From: Oryzias latipes
Taxonomy: Eukaryota; Chordata; Actinopteri; Beloniformes; Adrianichthyidae
Length of the DNA: 64,000 nt
Direction: 5' to 3'
NCBI RefSeq assembly: GCF_002234675.1
Contig: NC_019876.2
Location: 24,453,371 to 24,517,370 of the forward strand
The first letter of the stretch is position 1, and each line of letters opens with the position of its first letter. The position numbers were made by a program, and so were the translations under genes. Under the pieces are notes generated by a model that did no database searches, had not been told where the DNA came from, and saw only the letters and a list, made by a program, of their open reading frames with translations. Positions 30,950-42,005 of the stretch are shown here, one piece after another.

Positions 30950-33900
30950 TTTTTAGAAATCCTTCATGCTGGCTTATCCTCTACATTATTAATCTAAATT
31001 TATCACATGTGCATAACTATTTAACATACAGAAAACAAATGATTAGCTAGGACATCGTCTACAGAGGAACTGTTGAGTTGGAGCTTTAGTTTGGGTGTTG
31101 AAATAATAACTGAAGGCAGTGAAATTTCGTAACAAGATTACGTGTGTGTTTATTTTACTTTGTGAATGTCTGAGCTCAGAACATTGACATCTCAACTGGT
31201 CTGCACAGACGTGATAAACTGCATGAGTTAGGGTCACTGTGCAGACTTGGTGATTTGTTGGGTCTTTAAATGGACTAAGTAGAAAGCCTGAGCAGGAACA
31301 GCTCTTATGAAAAGAGAAAAGCTGTTAATATGGAAAGAGTTAAAGTAGTAACATGAAGACGAGCTGTTGCTGCTTTTGCAGACCTGGACGTCATGAGCTC
31401 ATGAGGCCGCAGACAAACTGTAAAGCCTACACAAAGCCTATTTCATTGACTCCACCCATGATGATAAAGTTAAGCCATTTAAGTCACTGCATCTGGCTTT
31501 GATGTAACCTGGCACGATGTTTTGATTTATACTTATTTTATCTGAATTACAGAGTCTGTATGAACATTGACCAACATATCTATCCTGTATGGTAGGTTTT
31601 TACATTCCCCCCCCTGACTGTCTGAACATCAGTGGGGTGTGCCCACCACTTAAATGTGGTTTGGTAGAAATAAATCCTGGTGGTTTAGTGGTTATGTATC
31701 ATGGTAGTCTCATTCGCTTTCCAAATAAACACGCCAAAGCTGCGTGCATCACAAAGAGTGGAGTCGCTTCACGGAGTTCATGTCGTTTGTTGATTCCTCC
31801 ATCAAATTTGGAACAGTGGTTTGTACCCCGCCTTTCTCCGACAGGTTAGTTCAAAACTGGGATGTGATGACAGCCAACCTTCCCCCCCTTTTTACATTTA
31901 AACAGTGAGACCGGGACTGACAATTCAAGTCAGCGTCATGAGAACTGGATCAAAATTGTGCTTCAGTAACAAATAACAGTTTTAATGTGACTTGAAAAAT
32001 GTAAAAAAAATACATACCCTTTCCAAAACATTTGAATAATATGAGAAACGTGTATTCATTTTCAAAGTTAAATTTCATATAGATTCAGGGACACTCTTCA
32101 AGTACTGATTTATTTATTTTTACATACATCATAATAATCCATGAAAACAGGATTGCAGAAAATTAGGAAAAAAAAAACATTTACTTCTAAATTCTTGCAA
32201 AAAATGAAGACAGAGATTGTGATCACATCAATTCAAACAAAATCAAGTATTTTCAATATATCCACATTCAATTTTTCAATAGTATGGGAAGGGCCTGGAA
32301 CTTCAGTTTATGTAAAAATCAACAAACAAATGCAAAAAATCAAGTGTGCCCTAATCTACAGTGTATTCCATGGATGTTTGACTTTTTTGGCTGGAATTAT
32401 GGAAATGAAGGCACATTTCCATGAAATTCTAATAATTTGAAAAGGATTTGTATATTTTCAAATAAAAGAACAAATGAAAGAACTGGACCGAAGTGGACAA
32501 TCAGTGCTTTGCTCTGGCTCCAGCGAAATGAAGCCAATACAGTCGCCATTTTTCCGCCATACAGACGCTGCCCTGTTGGAGCCAGTCAACAGTGATTGGT
32601 CGAAGCTGGTCTGAGTCAATGTTTCAGTGGCAGCTACTGTCGCCACTCAGGAGTAAGCTTATTCAAAGTCCACACGCCTTCCACCAAAAAGCGTCTCAGC
32701 AGAATCTGTCAGTCAAACATTGAGGTGGAGCCAGCATGCACCACATGCTTTAATTGAGGCATCTGATTGGCCAGTTTAAAACTTGAATAACTCGCAATAA
32801 AGAAAAAATTATCATAAAAAAATAGGATTAACAAAAAGATGTTAAGGTATCCGAGTAAGAATGGTTATTCTGACGAAAGTAATGAATTTTGGCTTCTTGG
32901 AGCCAGCGGGTACTTCCTATTTGGAACGTGAGAGGGGAGGGGACACGCTGTCCAGTTCTCTTATAAAGTCAATGGTATATTCCAGAAGAAATGGGGAGTT
33001 AAATAGAAACCAGTCATGGCGTGATGGGATATGAGTTTGTGATAAGAAGGAGGGTTCGGATTTCAAAGGCACTTCACCTTAGTTGACATCTGTTCAACAG
33101 TGACATTCCCGTTAAAAATGAAAACACAGTTTATTTAAATGACTTTCAGCATGGCTTCCTGCTCTGTAAAGATCAAGTGGATTCTGTGCTTTTTATGAAC
33201 CAAACTCAAAAAGAAACGAACATTAGGTTTAAGGCAAAAATGCATCATTGGACATAATTGTGCATTGCACATGTCCCCAAACTCCCTACATACCTGTTGG
33301 TGATTGTTAATGCTGAGAATACAGTCATATGTTAACAATGATTAATTACTGAACCCTAGTGGGTTGAAAAGAACATGGCTAGCATTGTTATATTCTGTAC
33401 TAATACAATTCATTTTCCTTTCAGAATTTTTGCAAAATCCTTTAAGATAATTAATATACACACAAAAAGATGTGAAAACGTGATATTCTGTTGAAAACAA
33501 AACTCTGGTAATTTGTTGGGGTGGTTTGGTTTCCATGTGCAACAGTGATTCTCTTCTAAGCTCTGCAGACATTCTTCTACTTTGCTCTGTTTTTGTCTTA
33601 AGTTTTCTACAGTTTTGGAACTGTAGAAAACTAAAGAAACTTTGGCATAGTGACACGTGCTGCAGATTTGCAACAGCTTTGTCCTGATTTATTGGAGAGG
33701 GGACTACATGTGTCCACTTTAGCTAGTTTGTCAAAGTCTTTTAGAATGTAAGATGGTTCCAAAGAGATGAGAATTAGAGTGGGATCACTCTGTTTAACGT
33801 GGCTTAAAAGACATATGGAAGGTGGGACATGAATCTGTGAGACTATCCTTTTGTGAAATCATCACACAGGTCAAAGTTTTCCAAAGAAAAAGTGAGAATA

Positions 33901-34022
33901 ATGCAACAGCTTGTGGAAGCAGTAAACTTATATAAGTGTCGCCTCATTCTGAAAATGAGTTTGATGTACTTCATGAATATAACAATTAGTAATATACTAA
34001 AAACCAAATTGAATTGAGAATT
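30950..34022. other. Mostly unassigned non-coding stretch
   Basis: About 3 kb without recognisable gene content. The segment 32478-32962 begins with GAACTGGAC and ends with its complement GTCCAGTTC and has repeat-like composition, so it may be an old MITE; I found no target duplication. A perfect 14-bp inverted repeat with a TTGG loop is at 33601-33632. A weak tRNA-like GGTGGTTTAGTGGTTATG is at about 31677. Frames of up to 104 codons lack family motifs. Confidence 0.35.
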
Positions 34023-34039
34023 AGAATGACTAATTTGGG

Positions 34040-34280
34040 AGCACGTGATGCTGTAGTATCGCGAGAGCCGACGAGAGGAGTGTGGTGAGTTTACTTGGCG
34101 GCGCGTAAGTTGTGAACAAACATTTTTGATTTATTTAATTACACCGCCATATTTAAATAATCCAGAAAGTTTAAAAAATAAAAATCTGAAAAAGTTTGTC
34201 AAGCATTTGCCAGCCTGGATGACCTGGAGGACCTGGAGGATCTGGAGAATTACATCGACGAGTGTTTCAATACCTGCCTC
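34040..34280 (+). promoter_or_regulatory. LINE 5' UTR and likely internal promoter
   Basis: 241 bp from the left end to the first ORF1 ATG. It has a CACGTG box at 34042-34047 and several CG dinucleotides in the first 75 bp (GCGAGAGCCGACGAGAGG), then AT-rich sequence. L1-type elements carry an internal RNA polymerase II promoter here. From about 34182 the ORF1 frame is already open, with a GACCTGGAG-type repeat (34220-34244). Confidence 0.5.
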
Positions 34281-35048
34281 ATGAAGAAATCCAACACCGC
34301 CACTCCGTCCACCAAACGCAACCGTCCCGAAGACTCCCCGGGGGCTGCCTCCTCCCCAGGCAGCAACATGAGTGATATCCTGGATTCAATTGATAAAAGG
34401 CTCTCCAGCCTTGATTGCCGTTTAAATCTGCTGGAGATCCTCCATAAGGAATTCCAAGGTCTGCGAGAGTCTCTGGAGTTCAGCCAACAGCAGGTGCAGG
34501 AGCTCGCAGCGGAGAACCAGGCCCTCAGAGAGACCGTGAAGACCTTGGGCCACGACACCGCCCGTCTCTCTGAGGAAAACCGATCCATTAAGGAAACCCT
34601 CCTGGATCTTCAGGCGAGGAGCATGAGGGACAATCTAGTGTTCGCAGGGATTCCAGAAGAGGCAGGGGAAGTCCCGGAGAACATTGTTAAGTCCTTTATA
34701 GAGGTCCACCTGAAACTCCCCAAGGAAGAAGTCCAGAAGATCTCCTTCCACAGGGTTCACCGGCTCGGAGGAAAAAGGCCGGACAATCAGCGTCCCCGTC
34801 CTATTGTTGCTAAATTTGAACATTATAAACAAAAGATGCAGGTAAAAAGCAGAGGGCGCGAGCTGAAAGACACACATTACAGCGTGAATGATCAGTTTCC
34901 AGGCGAGATCCTCCGCCGGCGGAAAATCCTCTTCCCGCTGAGGAGGAAGCACCTGTCTGCTGGAGCACGCGCGGTGGTTGCTGTTGATAAACTTTTTGTG
35001 AATGGCAAGCTGTTCCGGGACCCAGAGGTAACACCCTGGCTGTGCTGA
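34281..35048 (+). CDS. LINE ORF1 protein (RNA-binding, coiled coil)
   Basis: 255 residues. The N terminus is Ser/Pro/Thr-rich with a basic KRNRPE patch. A coiled coil spans about residues 30-110 (heptads in SNMSDILDSIDKRLSSLDCR, then long Gln/Glu/Leu stretches). The C-terminal half starts at MRDNLVFAGIPEE (about 113) and contains the RRM-like region and C-terminal domain of L1-type ORF1 proteins, including FHRVHRLGG, RPIVAKFEHYKQK and VNGKLF. In L1 elements this protein forms trimers, binds the element RNA and acts as a nucleic acid chaperone. The frame stays open about 33 codons upstream of this ATG with acidic, protein-like sequence but no ATG. The stop is followed by a 519-bp spacer before ORF2. 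Confidence 0.88.
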   Translation: MKKSNTATPSTKRNRPEDSPGAASSPGSNMSDILDSIDKRLSSLDCRLNLLEILHKEFQGLRESLEFSQQQVQELAAENQALRETVKTLGHDTARLSEENRSIKETLLDLQARSMRDNLVFAGIPEEAGEVPENIVKSFIEVHLKLPKEEVQKISFHRVHRLGGKRPDNQRPRPIVAKFEHYKQKMQVKSRGRELKDTHYSVNDQFPGEILRRRKILFPLRRKHLSAGARAVVAVDKLFVNGKLFRDPEVTPWLC

Positions 35049-35567
35049 AGGCTTTCAGAGGCGCACTGACATCTGCGCTGCCCAGAAGAAACCCGCAAAC
35101 TTATTTAACTAGGAAATAATCGGATCATCAATAATCCACACCTCTCAGGAAAAGTGTTTTTTCTTTCTCTCACATTCATGTTTCTGTTGTTGTTTCGTTG
35201 TTTTTGTTTTTTGTTCTTTCTCTTTCCCTCTCTCTTTTCTCTTGTCCCCCCCCCTTCCCATGTCCTCATATGTGAATCAGGTAAAGTCAACGCAACCATG
35301 GTGAGTATTTATTTATGCACGGAACGGGCGCGCGCGCATACTAGCGCGCATAAGAGCATGCACACGCGATCCCGCACACACACGTTGATAAACTGCAAAA
35401 ACCTCACTTAGGCTCACACAGGACGCACATAACATGCAGCTCATAGCCAAGATACGTTCACCCACAACGCATAGCGCTTGTCAGTGTAGCAGGTACGCAC
35501 AGCGGGCACGCGCACACGGACGGGCACACGCACTATTTAGCCTTGCACTCTCCCGGTTAGAACAGCT

Positions 35568-38500
35568 ATGAACAGTCTTAACATCGTTAGCTGGAATGTG
35601 CGTGGACTTGGTTCTGGGCCAAAGAGATTGAAAGTGTTAAATCACCTGAATGATCTTAAAGCAGATATAGCTCTGCTGCAGGAGACCCATTTATCATTAT
35701 CAGCTGGTCATCTCCTGTGCTGTTCCCAGTATCCAGCTATGTATTCTGCCAGTTTCAACTCCAAACAAAGAGGGGTTGCAGTTTTGATTAATAAAAATGT
35801 TACATTTACTCATAAGGATACAGTTACTGACCCAGAAGGCAGATTTGTAATCATTAATATATCCATTCAGAATAAAGACTTTTGCATAGCCAGCATATAT
35901 GGCCCGAATGCTGACGACTCTTCCTTCTTTCACAGATTCTTCACCTCACTCTCAGTTCACTCTGACTCCACAATCATTATAGGAGGAGACGTCAACCTTG
36001 TTTTGGACCCTGAACTTGACAGACTCAGCACAGCAGCAAACCAGCGTACATGGCAGTCTGCAAGTATTCTAAAGCAGTACATGAATGATTTGGGTCTCTG
36101 CGACGCTTGGCGCTCATGTCATCCAAGCACTAAGGGGTTCACCTTTTTTTCTCCAGTTCACCATTCACAATCTCGTTTAGATTATTTATTAGTCAGTAAC
36201 TCCCTTTTGAAAGAAATTAAAAGTTCCAACATTCATCCAATTATTATCAGTGACCATGCACCAGTTTCTGTTACTATTTCAAGGGAAGTACCCAGACCCT
36301 CGGGTTCAACCTGGAGGTTTAATACGTCTCTGTTAAAAGACCAGGAATTTATTGAATTCTTTAAAAAAGAGTGGGCAACCTTCTTAGAATTCAACGATAC
36401 TTCTGAAATATCACCAAGTATTCTTTGGGAAGCAGCAAAAGCAGTCATGAGAGGGAAAATCATCTCTTATTCAACGCATAAAAAACGCAAGGAGAAAGCA
36501 GATTTATTAGAATTAGGAAATAAAATAAAAACTCTGGAGACTGCTTATGCTGCTTCTGCACAGGAACACATACTGGGCGACCTAAAAAATTTAAAACTGC
36601 AGTTAAATGACATCATCAATAAACAAACACAATTCCAGATACAAAGGCTTCGACTGGAAAGATATGAAAACTCAAATAAATCTGGCAAATTTCTAGCTAA
36701 TCAGCTTAAAATTAATAAAGAAAAATCAACAATCACTTCGATTATGGACCAAACAGGGAATGTCACCCATGACCCGGTAAAAATTAATAATGCGTTTAAA
36801 GACTTTTATCAAAACTTATACACTCCACAGATCAATCCATCAGAACAAAGCATCAACTCATTTCTCAACAATATAAACCTGCCCAAGTTAAACGAAGATC
36901 AAATCACAAATTTAGACTCTCCGCTCTCGTTGTCTGAGCTTCATGAAGCTCTGTTACTTATGCCTAATGGTAAAGCACCAGGGCCTGACGGCTTTCCTGC
37001 AGAGTTTTATAAGGAATTCTGGGAACAACTGGCACCAACGTTTTATAAAACGGTAAAATTTATCAATGAAAGCCAATCTCTACCACCTAACATGAACTCT
37101 GCCAACATTATCCTTCTTCTAAAACCAGACAAAGACCCCACGAGTCCTTCAAGCTATCGCCCCATTTCTTTAATTAATGCAGATGTAAAAATTATCTGCA
37201 AAGCACTAGCACAGAGAATAGAAAAAGTCACTCCTCACATAATTGACTTTGATCAAACTGGATTCATCAAAGGCAGACACTCGGATGACAATGTCCGCAG
37301 ACTCGTTAACATAATAGACTTTGCCACCATCAAAAACCAGGAAATGACTATACTATCACTGGATGCTGAAAAAGCCTTTGATAGAGTAAATTGGAAGTTC
37401 CTCATTGCTGCCCTCCATAAGTTTGGGTTTGGAGAATCATTCATCAATTGGATCAAAATATTATATCACAACCCCAATGCATCAGTTAGAACTAATAAAC
37501 AGACTTCCAACAGGTTTTTTCTTGGAAGAGGAACTAGACAGGGTTGCCCACTCTCCCCCTCGCTTTTTGCAATATTTATCGAGCCTCTAGCTGCAGCAAT
37601 AAGACAGAATGAGAGTATTAAAGGAATTAAAACCAAACACAGCCATCATAAAATTAGTCTCTATGCAGATGACATATTACTGTTTTTAAGTAATATACAT
37701 TCTGTAAATGAAACGGCAACAATCATTAATGAATTCTCTTCTATATCAGACTATTCCATTAATTGGAATAAATCTGTTTTATTACCACTGAACAGTAATG
37801 CGGAGCAAGGACTCACAATACCAGTTAAATCAGGCAATATAAAATATCTAGGTATTTATTTTTCCCCCAAAATATCAGAACTGGTGCTGCTAAACTACAC
37901 CCCATTACTGAAAAACATACAGGACGACCTAACACGCTGGACCAACCTGCCTTTGTCCCTTATGGGCAAGGTAGCCACGGTTAAAATGAAAATCTTACCC
38001 AAAGTTAATTATCTCTTCTCAATGATTCCCACACAACCGCCATTAAAATGGTTCAAAACATTAGACTCATCCATATCAAGCTTTCTATGGAACAATAAAC
38101 CTGCAAGAATTAGTCTAAAAACTTTAAAATCTGCAAAAAGCTGTGGAGGATTAGAATTACCTAACTTCCACAATTACTTTCTTGCAAATAGATTACAATA
38201 CATCTTAAAATGGTTAAAAAATAATCCAGAAACCAACTCATGGTTAGACTTGGAACAGGCGTTATGTGGAAAGATCAACCTGTCAGATCTTCCATTTATT
38301 AGTCAAATAGTTAAAAAACAGGATTGTTTCAAAAGTATTAATATAAATGCCACTTTAACAGCCTGGTGGGAATTTCTCAAAATATCAAAATCATCAATTC
38401 AACCGTGCAAAATGACACCCATCTGGAACAACCCAGACATCCTCATAAACAAAAAAATTATCCACTTCCCAGCTTGGCAAGCAGGGGGCATAAAACAACT

Positions 38501-39311
38501 AGAGCACATAATTATTGATAGAAGATTCATAACTCCCCAGGAACTTCAAGACAAACATGGAATATATAACTTCTTGGAATATCAGCAACTTAAATCAATT
38601 ATTACTAAAAAGTTTAAATACAGAGACAACGATTTAAAGCTACCAGATGTAGTTACCACTCTGATCAATTTCTCAATGAATAAAACTCTCTCCAAAATAT
38701 ACAAACTTTTATGTAATTTAGATAACAATATTTCACTTCCGACAACAAAATGGGATGCGGATTTGAGCATCAGCACAGATGAAAGTTTTTGGTCAGAACT
38801 TTGTCTAAACACCTTTAAAATGACAAAAAATCCAAATCTGCAGCTAATCCATTTCAAAACTCTTCACAGAATTTACTACACTGGACAGAGGATGTTCAAG
38901 ATGGGTCTCAGTAACTCAGACATTTGTCAGCACTGTGACAGTAATCTACCCGACAATTACATGCATGCACTATGGTTCTGCACGCCTGTCCAGGCTCTCT
39001 GGCAGCAGGTATGTGCCGATCTATCAGTCTGGCTTAAGGTTTCAATCACAGCTTCACCGTCACTTTGTGTGCTTGGTGACATGAGTGCCATCGATGTAGA
39101 AGGAGGATTAGGCTCTATCATTTTCATAACTCTTTGCATTGCTAAAAAAACTATTTTAATAAATTGGAAAAGCAAAAAAAATATAAATATAAGTCAACAC
39201 AGAAATCTGCTGCTTGATCATATCAGCTTGGAAAAAATGTCAGCCCAAAGTTCAAGTAACTTTGAAAGAATTCGGTCTCTCTGGTCTCCCATAGCTAACT
39301 CCGTGACTTAG
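35568..39311 (+). CDS. LINE ORF2 protein: APE endonuclease and reverse transcriptase
   Basis: 1247 residues, one open frame. The apurinic-type endonuclease covers about 1-235: SLNIVSWNVRG, LLQETH, YGPN, GGDVNLV, SRLDYLLV and SDHAPV are in order, giving the expected Asn, Glu, Tyr, Asp and His catalytic positions. Reverse transcriptase covers about 465-765: NGKAPGPDGFPAEFYKEFW, SYRPISLINADVK, LDAEKAFDRVNW, TRQGCPLSP, and the catalytic YADD near residue 698. A C-terminal Cys/His motif, CQHCDSNLPDNYMHALWFC, is near 1120. Such proteins nick target DNA and prime reverse transcription from the nick. No frameshift or stop was seen. The family is L1/Tx1-like; a more exact name is not possible from reading alone. 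Confidence 0.93.
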   Translation: MNSLNIVSWNVRGLGSGPKRLKVLNHLNDLKADIALLQETHLSLSAGHLLCCSQYPAMYSASFNSKQRGVAVLINKNVTFTHKDTVTDPEGRFVIINISIQNKDFCIASIYGPNADDSSFFHRFFTSLSVHSDSTIIIGGDVNLVLDPELDRLSTAANQRTWQSASILKQYMNDLGLCDAWRSCHPSTKGFTFFSPVHHSQSRLDYLLVSNSLLKEIKSSNIHPIIISDHAPVSVTISREVPRPSGSTWRFNTSLLKDQEFIEFFKKEWATFLEFNDTSEISPSILWEAAKAVMRGKIISYSTHKKRKEKADLLELGNKIKTLETAYAASAQEHILGDLKNLKLQLNDIINKQTQFQIQRLRLERYENSNKSGKFLANQLKINKEKSTITSIMDQTGNVTHDPVKINNAFKDFYQNLYTPQINPSEQSINSFLNNINLPKLNEDQITNLDSPLSLSELHEALLLMPNGKAPGPDGFPAEFYKEFWEQLAPTFYKTVKFINESQSLPPNMNSANIILLLKPDKDPTSPSSYRPISLINADVKIICKALAQRIEKVTPHIIDFDQTGFIKGRHSDDNVRRLVNIIDFATIKNQEMTILSLDAEKAFDRVNWKFLIAALHKFGFGESFINWIKILYHNPNASVRTNKQTSNRFFLGRGTRQGCPLSPSLFAIFIEPLAAAIRQNESIKGIKTKHSHHKISLYADDILLFLSNIHSVNETATIINEFSSISDYSINWNKSVLLPLNSNAEQGLTIPVKSGNIKYLGIYFSPKISELVLLNYTPLLKNIQDDLTRWTNLPLSLMGKVATVKMKILPKVNYLFSMIPTQPPLKWFKTLDSSISSFLWNNKPARISLKTLKSAKSCGGLELPNFHNYFLANRLQYILKWLKNNPETNSWLDLEQALCGKINLSDLPFISQIVKKQDCFKSININATLTAWWEFLKISKSSIQPCKMTPIWNNPDILINKKIIHFPAWQAGGIKQLEHIIIDRRFITPQELQDKHGIYNFLEYQQLKSIITKKFKYRDNDLKLPDVVTTLINFSMNKTLSKIYKLLCNLDNNISLPTTKWDADLSISTDESFWSELCLNTFKMTKNPNLQLIHFKTLHRIYYTGQRMFKMGLSNSDICQHCDSNLPDNYMHALWFCTPVQALWQQVCADLSVWLKVSITASPSLCVLGDMSAIDVEGGLGSIIFITLCIAKKTILINWKSKKNINISQHRNLLLDHISLEKMSAQSSSNFERIRSLWSPIANSVT

Positions 39312-41395
39312 GGGGTGGGGGGGGCATGGTCGTCGCTGCTCCTTGCCCTTCTGCCGTGGGCCGGGGTGGGGGTCGGGGCCTCCGGTGCCTGGCCGGGGGT
39401 GGTGGGGGCTCCGTTGGTCGGGGGGTCGGGTCCGGCGCCTGGGTGGGGCGGCCTGGGGCGCTGCGTGGTCCTCTGGGCTTGGGTGTGGGGGTGCGTGGTG
39501 GGGGGGGTGGGGGGGTGGTCTGGCTTGGCTTGGGGGGGTGGTCCCTTTGCCTGTGCTGGGGGGGGTTGGCGGGGGGCGCTGCTCGGGGGGGGGGGCCCAG
39601 CGGCGCTGGATGGGCTTCCCGTCTACGCCTGGGGCTGGGATCGGCCCTTCCCTGGCTCTGGGGCGGGACGGGACAACCCTCTTGGGGCCCCCGGTCGCTC
39701 TGGGTGTCATCCGCTTCGGCTGCGGGGTCTGGAGGTGGGGTGGGGTGGGGGTCTTGTCGGCCCTGTCCTGTGGGGGGGCATTCTGGGGGAGGGGGGGGGC
39801 CACTATTGGTACGGGGCAGGGGGGGTTGACGGGTCGGGGTCTCCGCTGAGGCCATCGGCGGTTTCCCCGGCCGGTTGGCTGCCTCGGTCCCGTCGAGGCC
39901 TGACCAGAGCTCTTCTAGGGCCGGCGTTTGGGGGTGGGGGCCTGGGCTTGCTCCGGGGGGGGCCGGCGCTTTCTGGCTCCCCTCTCTCTGTGTGGGGGTG
40001 GTGGTGCTGGGCCTGGGGTGTCTGCGCCTCCGGGGGTGGGGCCCCGGGGCTGGGTGGGCCTGGCCCCCTTGCTGGGGGGGGGGGGCGGGGGACGGCTGTT
40101 TGACCACCGGGGGACAGTCTATCATCTGTCCCCAACTTACCCCCTTCCTCATATAACCTCATAATAGGGTGAGGGGGTGGGGGGCTTAGCCTGCGATGAG
40201 CCTTGGGGGGGGGGTTTACTAGGCAGTGACCCCCCTCCTGTGGTTGCCGTATGGAGTGGGCCCCCCCCTTTCGGTTTTATTTGCACCTTAGACATGTAGG
40301 GCCCTTGGTAGGGGGGGTGCTTGGACATCACTGCCAGCAAGCAGCGGATGTCCTCCTAGCACCCTACCCGCCAATTTTAACCGCACCTTAGACATTTAGG
40401 GCCCCTTGGTGGGGAGGGTGAGGGGACGTCACTGTGAGTAATCAGGAGACGTCCCCTTAGTGCCCTACCCGCCAATTTTAACCGCACCCCCCTTAGTACA
40501 CACACCCCTCCCCCCTCAATATATACATCCCAACATAAACACACACACATGCACACACACACTCTCTCAAACACACATACACGCACACACATTTTGCAAG
40601 GAAGGTGGGACCTAGGACCATCTGTCCCCTGCCTCTTCCCTGGTGGGGGGTACGGGCCCCTTTGCAACGGCGGCTGTGTCCCCGGGGTGCTGGCTTCCTG
40701 GGCCCGGCGGTGCTCTCTCCGCGCGGTGGGGGGGTTCACATTACATCTGAGCCGGGGGTGTTCGTGTCCCTGGGGGGTGGGTTCTGGTCCTTGCTCCTGA
40801 GTGCTGGGCCCCGCCAAATTTCCAACTGTGGCCGAGCCTGGTCGGGCCATATTTACAACACCCCTTGTGGGCCCTCTTTTTTCCCCGGGGTTCCCCCCTC
40901 CTGGGCGGGGGCGGCGGGCCCCTGCCTCGCTCCTCCCTGGACCAACCGTTGGCCGGGCGGATGGCTGCCTGGAGTGCGGAGTGGGTCTCCCTTGGGGGGT
41001 CCTGGCCCGTACCTGGGGTTGGGGCGGGGGGATGCCCGGAACTCCTGGGTGGTGGTGGGGTGCTCGTCTGGGGCTGTGGGCGTCCTTCTCCGGTGGGGCC
41101 CTGCGTTGGGTTCTCCCGGCGCGGCGGGGGGGCTGCTCTCCTGGTTGGGCTGGGGCGGCGCCCTCTTTCCCTCCGTGCCTCCCTGCTCTCTGGCTCTGGG
41201 GGCCTTGCGGCGGCCCTGCTGGCCCTGGCCTGGGTGGCGGGCTTGGTCGCCCGGGCGGCGGTTGTTCCCTGCCGGTTCCCGTGTGGTGTTGGGGGGAATC
41301 CGGCTGCCGCTGCTGGTGCGGTGGGGGTCTTGGGGTGGGGATGGCTGGGCACTCTCCCTCCTTCTTTTCACGTTCCACCATCCATTTTAGAAGAA
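39312..41395 (+). repeat. G-rich 3' region of the LINE
   Basis: About 2.1 kb, extremely G-rich on the sense strand, with dozens of runs of 4-10 G's (densest 39312-40110 and 40600-41345). All long frames here, on both strands, are composition artefacts rich in Gly, Pro, Trp and Arg. It lies inside the LINE, since the target duplication and poly(A) tail come after it. The composition predicts G-quadruplexes in the RNA. Mammalian L1 3' UTRs also carry a G-rich tract, but a much shorter one. Confidence 0.85.
40283..40490 (+). repeat. About 100-bp tandem repeat in the LINE 3' region
   Basis: GCACCTTAGACATGTAGGGC at 40283 recurs at 40383 (GCACCTTAGACATTTAGGGC). Each unit continues through a TGGACATCAC/GGGACGTCAC block and ends CCTACCCGCCAATTTTA; a third unit starts at 40484. 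Two full diverged copies with a period near 100 bp. CA-rich microsatellite sequence follows (40500-40592). Confidence 0.75.
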
Positions 41396-41798
41396 CATAA
41401 ACACTCACCTGAGCACAGGTGTCAGCTCAACAGACTGAATGACTGAAATATTTCACACTAGTTGGTTTTAAGGCATAAGTATGCGTGTGAACACTATCTG
41501 TTTTGTGTACATGTCGACAGGTGGACATTTTTGCAACTAACAAGTGTGTTTATAACATTTGAGTGTGTGTGTGGACAGGCTCCGCCCTTTTTTTTTTGTT
41601 TTTTTTTTTACATTTGAACCTTACCATAATGATTAACAACCAGTAAACTTGTTGCTTTATGCTGCTTCATTGTCTTATCCCCTTTCCCCTCCTATTATCA
41701 CCCCCTACCCCCCCTCTCTCTAACGTCCCTCTTTCTTCTTCCCTCCTTTCCTTTTCCGTCCGGTCCAACACCAAAGATTTTCAAACATGATTGAAATT

Positions 41799-41804
41799 AA
41801 TAAA
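41799..41804 (+). terminator. LINE polyadenylation signal (AATAAA)
   Basis: AATAAA in the AT-rich 3' end. It is about 150 bp before the genomic poly(A) tract (41952-42003), further than usual for a functional cleavage signal. The 3' terminal sequence may instead be recognised by ORF2. Confidence 0.4.
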
Positions 41805-41948
41805 GTTTGGCCTCAATTACATAAGGGGTTTGTTCAGTCATACCTTTGGTTTGTCTGAAGATTAATAACCCCTATTGTTAAAGCAAAATATGTCCAACAC
41901 AAGAGGCCCTCAGCTCTCATCTGCCTGCCCAGCTGTTGGACAGGACAA

Positions 41949-42005
<57 letters not shown>

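Larger units (their letters stand above)
34040..42002 (+). mobile_element. Full-length L1-type (L1/Tx1) LINE with 17-bp target duplication
   Basis: About 7.96 kb. The 17-bp sequence AGAATGACTAATTTGGG flanks it exactly (34023-34039 and 42003-42019). Order: 5' UTR (34040-34280), ORF1, a 519-bp spacer, ORF2, a G-rich 3' region (39312 to about 41390), an AT-rich 3' end with AATAAA at 41799-41804, and a poly(A) tail of about 50. Both ORFs are open, all key endonuclease and RT motifs are present, and the insertion is not 5'-truncated. The inter-ORF spacer, pyrimidine-rich then rich in GCGCAC units, may serve in ORF2 translation. This looks like a young and possibly mobile copy. Confidence 0.93.

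Noticed and set aside
30686..31050. Frames encoding repeats of Met-Asp-Gly-Trp
   Set aside because: Direct product of the TGGA microsatellite in three frames.
39252..41446. Many long overlapping frames on both strands, rich in Gly, Pro, Arg and Trp
   Set aside because: They lie in the G-rich 3' region of the LINE. Open frames on both strands with low-complexity composition are expected from lack of A/T-rich stop codons. No domain is visible.
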